This document shows positions 35,610 to 46,243 of a stretch of 64,000 nucleotides of DNA, piece by piece. Every line of letters starts with the position of its first letter. Positions within the stretch are counted from its first letter, which is position 1. The notes beneath the pieces were generated by a model. It saw only the letters and a list, made by a program, of their open reading frames with translations. It did not search any database and had not been told where the DNA came from. Location of the stretch: assembly GCA_051892875.1 (NCBI GenBank), contig JBJFGR010000026.1, forward strand, positions 10,160-74,159. Direction: 5' to 3'. Origin of the DNA: JBJFGR01 sp051892875 (lineage in GTDB: Bacteria > Pseudomonadota > Gammaproteobacteria > Enterobacterales > Succinivibrionaceae). The translations under genes were made by a program, and so were the position numbers.

Positions 35610-36542
35610 CTAGTTGTTATCAAATAAACCTAAAGATATATAATGTTCACCTGTGTCAGGAATAATTGCAACAATATTTTTTCCTTCATTTTCAGGTAAC
35701 TGAGCTAGTTGAATAGCTGCCGCAATATTGGCTCCACCAGAAATTCCTGAAAGTATAGCTTCAATTTTATTTAGTTGTTTAGTGTAGTCTATAGCTGTTT
35801 CACTAGGAATTGCTATAGTTTTATCAACTACTTTTATATCAAAATTTTGGGGAATAAAGTTAGCTCCTATACCTTGAATTTTATGGATACCAACTTTTCC
35901 TTCAGTTATTAATGGGGATTCAGCAGGTTCTACAGCAACAGCTACAATATTTTTATTTTTAGCCTTTAACCCTTTTGCTAAACCTGTAATTGTACCACCA
36001 GTACCAACACCAGCCACTATAATATCAACTTTACCATTTAAATCGTTCCAAATTTCCGAAGCTGTATATTCTTCGTGTGCTTTTGGATTTGCAGGATTAT
36101 CAAATTGTCCTACTATAATACTACCTGGAGTAATTTTTTGAATTTTTATAGCTTCATCAACAGCACCTTTCATGCCAAGGCTTGCCGGAGTTAATACCAA
36201 TTTGGCACCTCGAACTTTTAGTAAGGAACGTCTTTCTAAACTCATGCTTTCAGGCATGGTCAATATTAAATTTAGACCAAATACTTTTGCAACAAGAGCT
36301 AAGCCAATTCCTGTATTTCCTGAAGTTGGTTCAATAATGGTACCCCCTTCTTTAATAATTCCTTTTTTAAGAGCGTCCTGTATCATGCTTAGTGCGGCAC
36401 GATCCTTAATAGAACCTGCAGGATTGAACATTTCTAGTTTTGCGTAAATATTACCTTTTAGGTTAAATTCCTTGCTTAATTTATTTAATTTAATTAAAGG
36501 TGTATTACCAATAAGTTCTTCAATTGAATTATATACTGCCAT
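35610..36542 (-). CDS. cysK: Cysteine synthase (O-acetylserine sulfhydrylase)
   Basis: PLP enzyme making cysteine from O-acetylserine and sulfide. 310 residues. Lys46 in AGSIKDRAAL is the Schiff base. The PLP and substrate loops are EPTSGNTGIGLA and GVGTGGTITG, and SGISGGANIAAA binds the pyridine ring. The short C-terminus and length fit CysK more than CysM. It is first gene of a pair with the symporter. Confidence 0.93.
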   Translation of the reverse strand: MAVYNSIEELIGNTPLIKLNKLSKEFNLKGNIYAKLEMFNPAGSIKDRAALSMIQDALKKGIIKEGGTIIEPTSGNTGIGLALVAKVFGLNLILTMPESMSLERRSLLKVRGAKLVLTPASLGMKGAVDEAIKIQKITPGSIIVGQFDNPANPKAHEEYTASEIWNDLNGKVDIIVAGVGTGGTITGLAKGLKAKNKNIVAVAVEPAESPLITEGKVGIHKIQGIGANFIPQNFDIKVVDKTIAIPSETAIDYTKQLNKIEAILSGISGGANIAAAIQLAQLPENEGKNIVAIIPDTGEHYISLGLFDNN

Positions 36543-36668
36543 ATTATAGACCCCTATATTTAATTAACTACTAAACATAGTATAATACTATGGATTATAA
36601 AAAATCAAGAGATTTTCTAATAATATTATGAAAAATTGAGTATAACAACCATATTATTAGTTTTTGAT

Positions 36669-37322
36669 TTACTTAGTATTTAACTTTGATTTTGCATCTA
36701 TTTTTTTATGAATATATGACTTTATTAGCAGGAATGCAATAAATAAAATAATACCGCCAACTATAACATGCATAATACCTTGACCATCTTTTACAACTTC
36801 AAGAAGTTTTGGTAATTGATCTGCAAAGTAATATCCTATGTATACCCAAACAGGGACAGAAATAAGAGCAGCAAAACCATCCATTAAAATAAAATGGGTA
36901 AATGGTATTCTATGACTCATTCCAGCAGCTAAGAATATTGGAGATCTTAAGCCTGGCATGAAACGAGCAAAAAACAAAACCCAAATACCATGCTTTGCAA
37001 ATTGTCTTTGCACTTGAGCAAATCTTCTTGGGGGGAGAATTTTTCTTATAGGTTTAAATTTTTGTATACGATATCCAAATGTTCTACCAAGAATATACAT
37101 AGTACTATCACCTAAAAGAACCCCGGCAAAACAAACAAGAAGCATAATATGTGGATCAGTTGCTTTTAATCCTGATACTAAGCCACCAGCAACTAGAGTA
37201 ATATCTTCAGGTATAGGTAAACCGAAACCACATAGTATTAATATGCCGAAAGCAAATAGATAATTATATAATCCAAAACCAGTTAATGATTCTGCAACCC
37301 AATTTAAAATCTTTTCTGCCAT
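36669..37322 (-). CDS. DedA-family membrane protein
   Basis: 217 residues with about five hydrophobic segments. DedA/SNARE-assoc marks are ENITLVAGGLVSG-like EDITLVAGG, GDSTMYILGRTFGYR and the central FFARFMPGLRSPIFLAAG. Family members act as polyprenyl-phosphate or phospholipid scramblases at the inner membrane. It lies 36 bases downstream of trmL and is probably co-transcribed. Confidence 0.9.
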   Translation of the reverse strand: MAEKILNWVAESLTGFGLYNYLFAFGILILCGFGLPIPEDITLVAGGLVSGLKATDPHIMLLVCFAGVLLGDSTMYILGRTFGYRIQKFKPIRKILPPRRFAQVQRQFAKHGIWVLFFARFMPGLRSPIFLAAGMSHRIPFTHFILMDGFAALISVPVWVYIGYYFADQLPKLLEVVKDGQGIMHVIVGGIILFIAFLLIKSYIHKKIDAKSKLNTK

Positions 37323-37358
37323 TTATTTTTTTGTCCTACTTATAAAGTGTTGTATTAT

Positions 37359-37829
37359 TTATTGTATTTTAGCACCTATAAAATCAAGTTGTCTCCATGC
37401 CTCATAAATAAAAATGGCAACGCTGTTTGAAAGATTCATACATCTGCTGTTAGGAACCATAGGAATTCTAACTTTATGATCCAAATCTAAGGTATCTGTA
37501 AATGAATCAGGTAGACCTTTGGTTTCTTTTCCAAATATCAAAACATCACCTTCTTTAAATTGACAGAGATTGGGATATGCGTGACCTTTTGTAGTACATG
37601 CATATATATTATGACCTTTAAAATATTCTAAACATTCTTCTAGATTATGGTGTTTTACAATATTAACAAATTCATGATAATCAAGACCTGCTCTCATTAA
37701 TTTTTTATCATCTAAAGAAAAAGCAGCTGGTTCAATTATATGCAAATTAAATCCTGTATTAGCACACAGTCTGATAATGTTACCTGTATTAGCAGGGATT
37801 TCTGGTTGGAATAGAACTATATTTAACAT
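37359..37829 (-). CDS. trmL: tRNA (cytidine/uridine-34 2'-O)-methyltransferase
   Basis: SPOUT methyltransferase acting on the wobble base of tRNA-Leu isoacceptors. 156 residues (E. coli TrmL has 157). [40 protein letters not shown] and [27 protein letters not shown], the last forming the trefoil knot. A consensus promoter sits about 280 bases upstream. Confidence 0.95.
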   Translation of the reverse strand: MLNIVLFQPEIPANTGNIIRLCANTGFNLHIIEPAAFSLDDKKLMRAGLDYHEFVNIVKHHNLEECLEYFKGHNIYACTTKGHAYPNLCQFKEGDVLIFGKETKGLPDSFTDTLDLDHKVRIPMVPNSRCMNLSNSVAIFIYEAWRQLDFIGAKIQ

Positions 37830-38105
37830 CTAATATTATCCTTAAAGCTTTATCTTCAATAGGCTTATAATCACCTAGAGAAGTGAACTTTTTGTTATAA
37901 GAGATAGTTTCCTTTTAATGCTTTGCTACTCAATGCTTTTTATTTATCCATAATTTATATTAAGGATATGAACTTAAATATGTGCTTTATCATATATAGA
38001 AATCAAGCAAAAAAGACTTTAAAACTTTTCTTCTAAAACGAATGTTTAATGAGTATTGTTATCAAATTTCATTTTATAATCAATACCTTTTTACTGTTTT
38101 GAGAT
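37830..38105 (-). other. Long untranslated leader of trmL (or small RNA region)
   Basis: This 276-base stretch lies between a consensus minus-strand promoter and trmL. It holds a hairpin (CTTATAA...TTATAAG near 37866-37903 with an inner TCAC/GTGA pair) and an eight-codon ORF MKFDNNTH without a good ribosome-binding site. No known riboswitch was recognised. Confidence 0.35.
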
Positions 38106-38111
38106 CGGTTG

Positions 38112-38140
38112 ATAATATTACATATTCATTGTCTTGTCAA
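38112..38140 (-). promoter_or_regulatory. Consensus sigma70 promoter facing trmL
   Basis: On the minus strand TTGACA (38135-38140), a 17-base spacer and TATTAT (38112-38117). It is the best promoter match seen in the window and would start RNA near 38105. Confidence 0.7.
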
Positions 38141-38174
38141 CAGTGGTGCGTTACTACAAGTGCTTTAAAATTTT

Positions 38175-39122
38175 TTAAGAATTCTTATTAGAATTAGTTA
38201 AAAAATGTTCAACATCGAGAGCAGCTTTACAACCTGTTCCTGCTGAGGTTATTGCTTGACGGTAATTATGGTCTGCACAATCTCCTGCTGCAAAAATACC
38301 AGGAATACTGCAAGATGTTTCGTACCCATTAATGCAACCCACTTCTAAAGTTCCATTTGTGTTGTCTAATACGGGACTAAAAATAAGAGTGTTTGGTGTA
38401 TGTCCTATAGCAATAAAGATCCCATTTACTTTAAAATCTTTAGTTGTATTATCATTATAAATTGCTGTAAATCCTTCTACTCCATTTAATTCACTACCAG
38501 TTATTTCTTTTACATTTGCATTTAGGACTAGTTCAATTTTGCCTTCATTAACTTTTTCATATATTTGATTTATTACAATTTGCTCTGCTCTAAAACTATC
38601 TCTTCTATGAACTAAATACACTTTTTTGCAGATATTACTTAAGTATAAAGTCTCTACTAATGCGGTATTTCCTCCACCTATAACTGCAACTTCTTGATCT
38701 TTATAGAAAAAACCATCGCAAGTTGCACAATAGCTGATTCCATTATGTAAAAATTTTTCTTCTGAAGGTATTCCTAAATTTTTTGGACTTGCTCCTGTTG
38801 CTATAATAACAGTATCCGCTTCAAATACCTCCTCATCACTCTTTAAAACAAAAGGGCGTTTAGAAAAATTTATGTCTTCAATCTGCTGATTTATGAATTC
38901 CACACCTAATCCTTGAGCATGAGCAATTAGTTTTTCCATTAAATCAATGCCTGATATGGATGGTTCTCCTGGCCAGTTTTCAATTTTTGGAGTTTGGGTT
39001 AATTGTCCGCCATATTGCATTCCTGTGATTACGATTGGATTTAAATTTGCTCTTGCTGCATAGATTGCTGCGGTACATCCAGCAGGACCTGAACCAATAA
39101 TGATTACTTTATGATTTGACAT
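38175..39122 (-). CDS. trxB: Thioredoxin reductase
   Basis: NADPH:thioredoxin reductase, FAD enzyme. 315 residues from the chosen start. FAD loop IIGSGPAGCTAA, redox pair Cys132/Cys135 in YCATCDGFFY, NADPH loop VIGGGNTALVE, and GIFAAGDCAD near the C-terminus. The start is MSNHKVIIIG at 39122, with AAGGA seven bases upstream. A longer open frame to 39206 would run through the rfbB terminator and is rejected. In E. coli trxB also lies near lrp and ftsK. Confidence 0.96.
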   Translation of the reverse strand: MSNHKVIIIGSGPAGCTAAIYAARANLNPIVITGMQYGGQLTQTPKIENWPGEPSISGIDLMEKLIAHAQGLGVEFINQQIEDINFSKRPFVLKSDEEVFEADTVIIATGASPKNLGIPSEEKFLHNGISYCATCDGFFYKDQEVAVIGGGNTALVETLYLSNICKKVYLVHRRDSFRAEQIVINQIYEKVNEGKIELVLNANVKEITGSELNGVEGFTAIYNDNTTKDFKVNGIFIAIGHTPNTLIFSPVLDNTNGTLEVGCINGYETSCSIPGIFAAGDCADHNYRQAITSAGTGCKAALDVEHFLTNSNKNS

Positions 39123-39174
39123 TTTATTTTCCTTAATATATTTAACAGATATGAATAATATATAACTTAACAAT

Positions 39175-39208
39175 AAAAATGTTAGAACAAAGGAATGTTC
39201 TAACATTT
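39175..39208 (-). terminator. Terminator of rfbB (minus strand)
   Basis: A 12-bp stem AATGTTAGAACA / TGTTCTAACATT with a six-base loop, followed on the minus strand by TTT. It lies ten bases after the rfbB stop and before trxB. Confidence 0.8.
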
Positions 39209-39217
39209 TATAAATTT

Positions 39218-40237
39218 CTATTTCTTAAATTTGTTTAGATACCATTCAACAGTTTTTATAATACCAGTATCGAAAGTTTCATCTGCCTTCCAACCCAATT
39301 CATTTGTGATCTTATCAGCATCAATTGCGTAACGTAAATCATGACCTGCACGGTCAGTTACAAAGCTAATTAATTCTTCATATTTATGACCATTTGCTCT
39401 AGGTTGTTTTTCATCCAAAATAGCACAGATTGTTTTTACAATAGTGATATTATTTCTTTCGTTATGACCACCTATATTATAAGTTTCTCCTGAAACTCCT
39501 TTGTGGTAAATTAAATCAATAGCTTTACAATGATCTAATACATACAACCAATCTCTGATATTTAGTCCTTTTCCGTATATTGGTAGTGGTTTTTCTGCCA
39601 AAGCGTATTCAATGATATGTGGTATTAACTTTTCAGAATGTTGTTTAGGGCCATAATTATTTGAGCAGTTAGAGGTTGTAACATTCATGCCATATGTATG
39701 GTTATACGCTCTTACTAAGAAATCAGAACCTGCTTTACTTGCTGAATAAGGACTATTTGGAGCATAAGGAGTAGTTTCTGTAAAGTAACCTTCGTCCCCT
39801 AAAGTACCGTAAACTTCATCTGTTGAAATATGATGGAATCTACAATCCTCGTAACCTGCTTTAACTTTACCAGGTGCGTCCATCCAATGTTGTCTAGCAA
39901 CTTCTAATAGAGTGAAAGTACCAATAATATTTGTGTTTACAAATGCTTTTGGTCCTTTTATAGAATTATCTACATGACTTTCTGCAGCAAAATGAATTAT
40001 GCCACGAATATCATGTTCATCAAATAATTTATTTATTAATTCTTCGTCGCAGATGTCACCTTGAACAAAAAGATAATTAGGCATATTAATGCATTCTTTA
40101 ACATTGTCCAAATTGCCTGCATAGGTTAATTTATCTAAATTGATAATTTTGTAATCAGGATATTTTTCGCAGAAATAAGGTACAAAATTTGAGCCAATAA
40201 AACCAGCTCCCCCTGTTATTAATATAGTTTTAGACAT
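39218..40237 (-). CDS. rfbB: dTDP-glucose 4,6-dehydratase
   Basis: Second step of dTDP-rhamnose synthesis. 339 residues, extended SDR fold: GGAGFIGSNF NAD loop (9-18), the TDE catalytic triplet (Asp140-Glu141) in HISTDEVYG, and Tyr164-x3-Lys168 in PYSASKAG. It stands alone between lrp and trxB, interrupting the usual neighbours, and is divergent from lrp. The partner rfbA is at 33.4 kb. Confidence 0.96.
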   Translation of the reverse strand: MSKTILITGGAGFIGSNFVPYFCEKYPDYKIINLDKLTYAGNLDNVKECINMPNYLFVQGDICDEELINKLFDEHDIRGIIHFAAESHVDNSIKGPKAFVNTNIIGTFTLLEVARQHWMDAPGKVKAGYEDCRFHHISTDEVYGTLGDEGYFTETTPYAPNSPYSASKAGSDFLVRAYNHTYGMNVTTSNCSNNYGPKQHSEKLIPHIIEYALAEKPLPIYGKGLNIRDWLYVLDHCKAIDLIYHKGVSGETYNIGGHNERNNITIVKTICAILDEKQPRANGHKYEELISFVTDRAGHDLRYAIDADKITNELGWKADETFDTGIIKTVEWYLNKFKK

Positions 40238-40469
40238 TTTTTACTCTCTTTCCTGTTAGGGATAATAGATTAGATTCTTATTATTTTTATAAAAATACGT
40301 TTGCTTCTATAATATCATAAATAAAAATTATAAATTGTTATTCACCACATTATACATTGAAAAAAAGACTAATTTATAGTTTTTTATTATTATTCTTTTT
40401 TTATGTAATATAATATGAAAAATTTTTCATTTAATATAAAATAAATTTATAAATAGTAAAGTTGTAAAT

Positions 40470-41012
40470 ATGAATATAAAAAACGGTAATGAAGATTACA
40501 AAACCTATAAAAATTTAGATCGTATAGATCGCAATATTTTAATTGAATTGCAAAATGATGGTCGATTATCAAATACTGAATTATCTAAAAGGGTTGGATT
40601 AAGTCCAACACCTTGTTTAGAAAGAGTTAGGCGCTTAGAGAAGCAAGGTTATATTTTGGGGTACAGTGCTCATTTAAATCCAAAACTTTTAGAAGCTTCA
40701 TTATTGGTTTATGTAGAAATAACTTTAACAAAGAGTGCCCCTGATGTTTTTGATAGATTTAATAAGGCGGTACAAGAATTGCCCGATATTCAAGAGTGTC
40801 ACTTAGTGTCAGGATCATTCGATTATCTTCTAAAGACTCGTGTTGCTGATATGTCTGCTTATCGAAAAATATTGAGTGACACCATTTTGAAGTTGCCTTG
40901 TGTGAGTGATACAAGAACTTATGTAGTTATGGAAGAAGTTAAAAATTCTAATATTGTTTTAGTTCGTCATAACGATACTAGGAACACAACTCTAGAAGAA
41001 AATTATAATTAA
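40470..41012 (+). CDS. lrp: Leucine-responsive regulatory protein
   Basis: Global Lrp/AsnC-type regulator. 180 residues, with an N-terminal extension of about 13 residues relative to E. coli. The HTH is at about 25-60 (LDRIDRNILIELQNDGRLSN, then VGLSPTPCLERVRRLEKQG), followed by the RAM ligand domain with VSGSFDYLLKTRV. Directly upstream of ftsK as in E. coli, which supports true Lrp rather than another AsnC-family member. Confidence 0.93.
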   Translation: MNIKNGNEDYKTYKNLDRIDRNILIELQNDGRLSNTELSKRVGLSPTPCLERVRRLEKQGYILGYSAHLNPKLLEASLLVYVEITLTKSAPDVFDRFNKAVQELPDIQECHLVSGSFDYLLKTRVADMSAYRKILSDTILKLPCVSDTRTYVVMEEVKNSNIVLVRHNDTRNTTLEENYN

Positions 41013-41090
41013 TTTGTTTTTTGTATTATAATTAACGGCCATATTGAATAATTGTTATATTTGTTTGTGATATTTATGTAGGTGGATGTC

Positions 41091-44000
41091 TTGGAAGTTA
41101 GCGAGATCAAAACAAAGCCAGCTTTTGAAAAAATAAGAGAAGGTTGTGCTATTATTCTCATGCTTGTTTCTATTTTAGTTGCTTTATCTTTAATTTCATA
41201 CAATCCTATGGATAATAATTGGAAAAATGACCCAGATAGGGATAAGCATATTACCAATACCGTAGGTTTTGTTGGTGCAAATTTATCTGATGCCTTGTTT
41301 TCGTATTTCGGATATTGTGCTTATATAATACCAATAATGTTGTTTTATGTTGCAATATTGATTTTGAAACAAAAATTTTCATTAAAGAATATAAACTATT
41401 TTGGAATTATGTATAAAATCTTGGGAATAGATTTTATATTATTATCTTTGTGTTCACTAGTTTCAAAAATGCATTTTTTTAATTCTGGCGGTGGACATCT
41501 AGGTACAGTAGCTTATGATTTTGTTTCATCATTTTTAGGTTACATAGGAACAATGCTTTCTATGATGGGACTTTTTTTTATAGGTATTTCTCTTTTTACA
41601 GGAATTTCTATTGTTACTATGTTATCCGCTGTAGGTGGTTGTGTAATATCAATCATTACTTATAAAGGTTTCTTATCAGTGTTGTTTAAACCTTTTATGA
41701 AAGAAAATGAAGAAGAACAATTTATGGATGTATTTTTAACGAAAGAGCAAGATAAAGTATCCATAAAAGAGATAGATATTTCTAAAAATAGTAATATAAA
41801 CAAAGAATTACCTAAAAAAGATGAAAAGAATAGAGATTTAGGAGCTTTTTCAGCTAACTCACAAATAACAAATAATAAGCAAGAGGAAGAAGACTTAGAA
41901 ATTCCTGGATTAAATACATTAGACAGTGGCACAGGAAGAATAGAGCCTTCTTTAGATATTAATGATATTGTTGAACCAATAGAAGAAAACAAGGAACCAA
42001 ATTTCCAGACTCAAAAAACAAAGGAAACAAAGGAAGAAAGTTTTACTTCACAAGAAAAAACTCAATCAGTATCTGAGAGAAAATACGTATCTTCTGTAAT
42101 TTTACCACCTCCTAGCAATTCTGTTAAAGATGCTATTTATGTATCTGTAAAAAAGACTGAAGAATTAAAGCCTTTAAAAGTAGGTGAAAGTATAGCACCT
42201 GTATCAATTATTAATACTTCAAATGATCCAGCTTCTGTTTCGGTAAATGACAGTTTAAATCAGATTGAAGAACATATTAATGATATAAAACAAACGCTGG
42301 AACCACAAGACCACCCAGAAATTCCAGAGTTTGTTAATAATGAAGTAAAAGAAGATGATGATAATGTCTATAGTATAGATTCATATAGAGATATGGGATC
42401 TATTCCTGATAATTTTTCAGTTGTGGCTGAACCTGTTTTTTCAGAAAAAGACGAATCTGAAGGAGAAAATGATAATGAAAGTGGTAGTTTTGTTGAAGAT
42501 AACCTTCCATTTAAACCAACTTTAAACATTTCAGTTCCACCAATTACTCCTGTAAACGCAAATCCTGAAGCTCGTTTTGTAAAAAATGAAGATGTTCCAT
42601 CTAGTGTGAATTATCATCAAGGGCATTATGAGTATAATGATGATTTATCAGATTTTCCACCTGTAGAAATATTCTCAGCTCCTCATGCTCAAAAGCCTGT
42701 AAGAATTGAAGTAATTGAAGAATTGGTTACAAGACTAGATAATACTTTAAAACTATATAAAATTAAAGCTCATGTTGCTGAAAGACAAATAACAGATGCG
42801 TACGGAAATCAAAAGACTGTTAAGTATTATGAAATTGGCCCTGTAATTACAAGATTCTATTTAGAACTTGTTGGTGATCAGCGTTCTTCAAGAATTGAAG
42901 ATGTTAGTTGTGATATAGCTCGTAACTTACGTATTGCCAATATTCGAGTGATTTTATCAGTACCAGGAACTTCGTATGTAGCAATAGAAATTCCGAATCA
43001 GGACCGTCAAAATATAAATATGAGAGAATTATTAGAAAGTCCTGATTTTATAAATGCAAAAGCACCTCTTTCTATATGTCTTGGTAGAGATATAATTGGT
43101 AAACCTGTAATTTATAATTTAGCAGCTGCACCTCATTTATTAGTTGCGGGTACCACAGGTTCTGGTAAATCTGTAGGTATTAATACAATGTTAGTATCAT
43201 TGCTTATGAGAAATAAGCCTGAAGATTTACGTTTGATAATGATTGATCCAAAGATGTTGGAATTTTCAAATTATCGTGATATACCTCATTTAATAACTCC
43301 AGTTATTACAGATATGAAGAAAGCATCAAGTGCAATTCGTTGGGCAGTTCAGGAAATGGAAAGACGTTATACAATAATGTCTCGTCTTCAAGTTAGAAAT
43401 ATAAATGGTTATAATGAATACATTGAAAGTCATCCTGATCTTTTAGATCCAACTTGGCATCCAAGTGATAGTATGGATGCATCTGCTCCGAAGTTGAAGA
43501 AATTTCCATATATCGTAATTGTAGTAGATGAATTTGCTGATTTGGTATTGCAGTTAAAGAAAAATGGTAATATTGAAGAAATGATTTCTAGATTAGCAGC
43601 TAAAGCTCGTGCCGCAGGTATGCACCTTATTCTAGCTACTCAATCGCCTCGTAAAGAAGTTATTACAGGTACGATAAGAAGTAATTTTCCTAGCCAAATT
43701 TCGTTTAAGGTTAAATCAAATATAGAATCTCGTATAGTACTAGATAATCCAGGTGCTGAACATCTATTAGGAAGAGGTGATATGTTGATTAAATTTAATG
43801 ATGGTACAAATGAATTACGCAGAGCTCACGGGGCATTTATCAGTGATGATGAAATCAATAATTTTGCTGATGCCTGGCGCGCTCGAGGAAAACCTAATTA
43901 TAATGATGATGTATCAACTGTTGAATTCACTGAAGAAACTGCAATTCCTGGCGAAAGGCCTCCTGTTTCAGGTAAGTCCGATAATTTAATTGATAAAGTA

Positions 44001-44198
44001 ATGGATTATTGTAAAGAGTTAAAAAGAACAGGAAAAGGTACTAGTTATAGCGTTTCTGGATTGCAAAGAAGATTTTCTATAGGGTATACTAGAGCAGCAA
44101 GGATTACAGATACCTTGGAGGAAATGGGGGTTTTATCAGGTCCTTTGAATGGTTCTGGTGTGCGTGAAGTATTGATTGATGGTAATGAAGATTCATGA
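41091..44198 (+). CDS. ftsK: DNA translocase
   Basis: Septal DNA pump that clears chromosome dimers and activates XerCD at dif. About 1035 residues. Four N-terminal membrane helices lie in the first 190 residues, then an acidic Ser/Pro/Glu-rich linker to about 540, then the motor: Walker A GTTGSGKS (687-694) and Walker B VVDEFADL (near 813). The C-terminal gamma winged helix (GTSYSVSGLQRRFSIGYTRAAR) reads KOPS. TTG at 41091 is preferred since AGGTGG lies five bases upstream; GTG at 41082 is the longer alternative. lolA overlaps its stop by four bases. Confidence 0.95.
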   Translation: MEVSEIKTKPAFEKIREGCAIILMLVSILVALSLISYNPMDNNWKNDPDRDKHITNTVGFVGANLSDALFSYFGYCAYIIPIMLFYVAILILKQKFSLKNINYFGIMYKILGIDFILLSLCSLVSKMHFFNSGGGHLGTVAYDFVSSFLGYIGTMLSMMGLFFIGISLFTGISIVTMLSAVGGCVISIITYKGFLSVLFKPFMKENEEEQFMDVFLTKEQDKVSIKEIDISKNSNINKELPKKDEKNRDLGAFSANSQITNNKQEEEDLEIPGLNTLDSGTGRIEPSLDINDIVEPIEENKEPNFQTQKTKETKEESFTSQEKTQSVSERKYVSSVILPPPSNSVKDAIYVSVKKTEELKPLKVGESIAPVSIINTSNDPASVSVNDSLNQIEEHINDIKQTLEPQDHPEIPEFVNNEVKEDDDNVYSIDSYRDMGSIPDNFSVVAEPVFSEKDESEGENDNESGSFVEDNLPFKPTLNISVPPITPVNANPEARFVKNEDVPSSVNYHQGHYEYNDDLSDFPPVEIFSAPHAQKPVRIEVIEELVTRLDNTLKLYKIKAHVAERQITDAYGNQKTVKYYEIGPVITRFYLELVGDQRSSRIEDVSCDIARNLRIANIRVILSVPGTSYVAIEIPNQDRQNINMRELLESPDFINAKAPLSICLGRDIIGKPVIYNLAAAPHLLVAGTTGSGKSVGINTMLVSLLMRNKPEDLRLIMIDPKMLEFSNYRDIPHLITPVITDMKKASSAIRWAVQEMERRYTIMSRLQVRNINGYNEYIESHPDLLDPTWHPSDSMDASAPKLKKFPYIVIVVDEFADLVLQLKKNGNIEEMISRLAAKARAAGMHLILATQSPRKEVITGTIRSNFPSQISFKVKSNIESRIVLDNPGAEHLLGRGDMLIKFNDGTNELRRAHGAFISDDEINNFADAWRARGKPNYNDDVSTVEFTEETAIPGERPPVSGKSDNLIDKVMDYCKELKRTGKGTSYSVSGLQRRFSIGYTRAARITDTLEEMGVLSGPLNGSGVREVLIDGNEDS

Positions 44199-44821
44199 TA
44201 AAAGGTTTTTATAAGTTTATTCTTTTTTTACTTGCACAAAGTTTATTTTTTACAAATACTGCAAGTGCTGATGCTAGAGATGAGCTTTTAGTAATCATAA
44301 AGAGTGTAGATTCTTTTAGTGGAGATTTTGAGCAAGTCGTAAAAAATGAAGAAAATAAGGTGTTACAAGAATCTTTTGGTGAGTTATATATGGTAAGGCC
44401 TAATAAATTCAAAATGGTGGTAACAAAGCCTGATGCTAGTGAGTTGGTAACAGATGGAAGAGTTATATATAATTACGATGAATTATTAGAGCAAGTTACT
44501 ATATATGATTTTGCTTTACAGGTTAATAATTCTCCTCTTATTTTATTGATTACTGATGATAAATCAATATGGGATAAGTACGATATAATAAAGCAAAATG
44601 ACTCAAAATTTATAGTAACTCCAAAAGATATATCAGGATTAATTAAGCAGATGGATATTTATTTTGAGAATAGTAAATTTAGTTCCATAGATATAATTGA
44701 AAAAGATAACAAAATAAATCATTATAGTTTTGTGAATGTTAAAAATGACCAAATATCTTCAGAAGTTTTTAAATTTACTATCCCTGAAGGTGTAACAGTA
44801 GATGATCAAAGGGCAAAGTGA
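44195..44821 (+). CDS. lolA: Periplasmic lipoprotein carrier
   Basis: Carries lipoproteins from LolCDE to LolB across the periplasm. 208 residues with a signal peptide ([20 protein letters not shown], cleavage after ASA) and the LolA opening [17 protein letters not shown] and [15 protein letters not shown]. It overlaps ftsK by four bases (ATGA) and rarA by 20, so translation is coupled. It matches the E. coli order. The many lipoproteins in this window are likely clients. Confidence 0.94.
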   Translation: MIKGFYKFILFLLAQSLFFTNTASADARDELLVIIKSVDSFSGDFEQVVKNEENKVLQESFGELYMVRPNKFKMVVTKPDASELVTDGRVIYNYDELLEQVTIYDFALQVNNSPLILLITDDKSIWDKYDIIKQNDSKFIVTPKDISGLIKQMDIYFENSKFSSIDIIEKDNKINHYSFVNVKNDQISSEVFKFTIPEGVTVDDQRAK

Positions 44822-46199
44822 TCTTTTTGATGATTGTGAAGCAAGAGAAGCTGCTAAGTTTTTAGAGTTAAATTCTCCTCTTGCATCTAGGATGAGACCC
44901 CAGACTCTGAGTGAGTATATAGGGCAAGAGCATATTTTAGGTTATGATAAACCTTTAAGACGAGCTATTGAACATGGAAATTGTCCGTCAATGATTTTGT
45001 GGGGCCCTCCAGGAATTGGAAAAACCACTTTGGCAGAACTTATTGCTAAAAAATCAAATGCAAGAGTTGAAAGAATAAGTGCTGTAGTTTCAGGTATTAA
45101 AGAAATTAGAGAAGCTATAGATAAAGCCAAACATAACTTATCTTTTGGGTATAAAACGATTCTATTTGTAGATGAAGTTCATCGTTTTAATAAAAGTCAG
45201 CAGGATGCTTTTTTACCATATATAGAAAATGGAACAATCATTTTTATAGGTGCCACCACTGAAAATCCTTCTTTTGAACTAAATAATGCAATTCTTTCAC
45301 GAACTCGTGTTTATATTTTGAAAAAATTATCGATAGCAGATATTGAAAAGATAATTATGCGGGCAGTTTTAAGCCCTGTCGGATTAGCAGAACGTAATTT
45401 GGTTTTTGCTCCAAATGTTTTAACAAGATTAGCTGAATTATCTGATGGAGACGCTAGAAGGTCTTTAAATTTTTTAGAAATTTTAGCAGATTTAGCGGAA
45501 CCTATAGGTGATAATAAAAATGAGATATCAATGGAAGCTTTAGCCTCTGTTGTTGGCTCGAGAGCAAAGTTATTTGATAAAAATGGTGATCGCTACTATG
45601 ATTTTATAAGTGCTTTTCATAAATCCGTAAGAGGTTCTAGTCCTCAGGGTGCTTTATACTGGATGGCTCGAATTATATCTGCAGGGGGAGATCCTTTATA
45701 TGTTGCAAGAAGATTACTGGCAATTGCTTCTGAGGATATTGGGAATGCAGATCCTAAGGCCATGCAAGTAGTAATTGCGGCTTGGGATTGTTATGAAAGA
45801 GTAGGAAAGGCTGAAGGAGAGCGCGCTATTGCTCAGGCTGCAGTTTATTGTGCAACAGCTCCTAAAAGTAATTCTGTTTATATAGCTTGGAATAGTGTAT
45901 TAGAAGATGTAAAAAATCTCCCTGATTACGATGTTCCTCTATATTTGCGTAATGCACCAACGAAATTAATGGAAAATCTAGGGTATCATAAAGGTTATAG
46001 ATATGCTCATGATGAGCCTGGTGCCTATGCTGCAGGAGAGTGTTTTTTACCACCAGAAATTAGAAATAAAGAATGGTATAAACCAAGTGACCGAGGTTTT
46101 GAAAAATGGGTTCAAGAAAAGATTGCATATTTAAAGGATAGAGATATGCGCTCTACTAATAAAAGGTATCCAAATGATAATGATTACACGTCTAGTTAA
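44802..46199 (+). CDS. rarA: Replication-associated recombination protein A (MgsA/WRNIP1 family)
   Basis: Clamp-loader-like AAA+ ATPase acting at stalled forks. 465 residues; Walker [10 protein letters not shown] (68-76), Walker [10 protein letters not shown] (Asp124-Glu125), sensor [11 protein letters not shown], then [12 protein letters not shown]. The C-terminal tetramerisation part includes [24 protein letters not shown]. It starts inside lolA. In E. coli serS follows directly; here four other genes intervene. Confidence 0.96.
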   Translation: MIKGQSDLFDDCEAREAAKFLELNSPLASRMRPQTLSEYIGQEHILGYDKPLRRAIEHGNCPSMILWGPPGIGKTTLAELIAKKSNARVERISAVVSGIKEIREAIDKAKHNLSFGYKTILFVDEVHRFNKSQQDAFLPYIENGTIIFIGATTENPSFELNNAILSRTRVYILKKLSIADIEKIIMRAVLSPVGLAERNLVFAPNVLTRLAELSDGDARRSLNFLEILADLAEPIGDNKNEISMEALASVVGSRAKLFDKNGDRYYDFISAFHKSVRGSSPQGALYWMARIISAGGDPLYVARRLLAIASEDIGNADPKAMQVVIAAWDCYERVGKAEGERAIAQAAVYCATAPKSNSVYIAWNSVLEDVKNLPDYDVPLYLRNAPTKLMENLGYHKGYRYAHDEPGAYAAGECFLPPEIRNKEWYKPSDRGFEKWVQEKIAYLKDRDMRSTNKRYPNDNDYTSS

Positions 46200-46243
46200 T
46201 CATTATTAAATGAATTATTTAGAATGGTTAGACAGGAATTTTT

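Noticed and set aside
39123..39206. N-terminal 28-residue hydrophobic extension of TrxB in the longest open frame
   Set aside because: It overlaps the rfbB terminator hairpin and lacks a ribosome-binding site, while ATG at 39122 has AAGGA at good spacing and gives the normal N-terminus.
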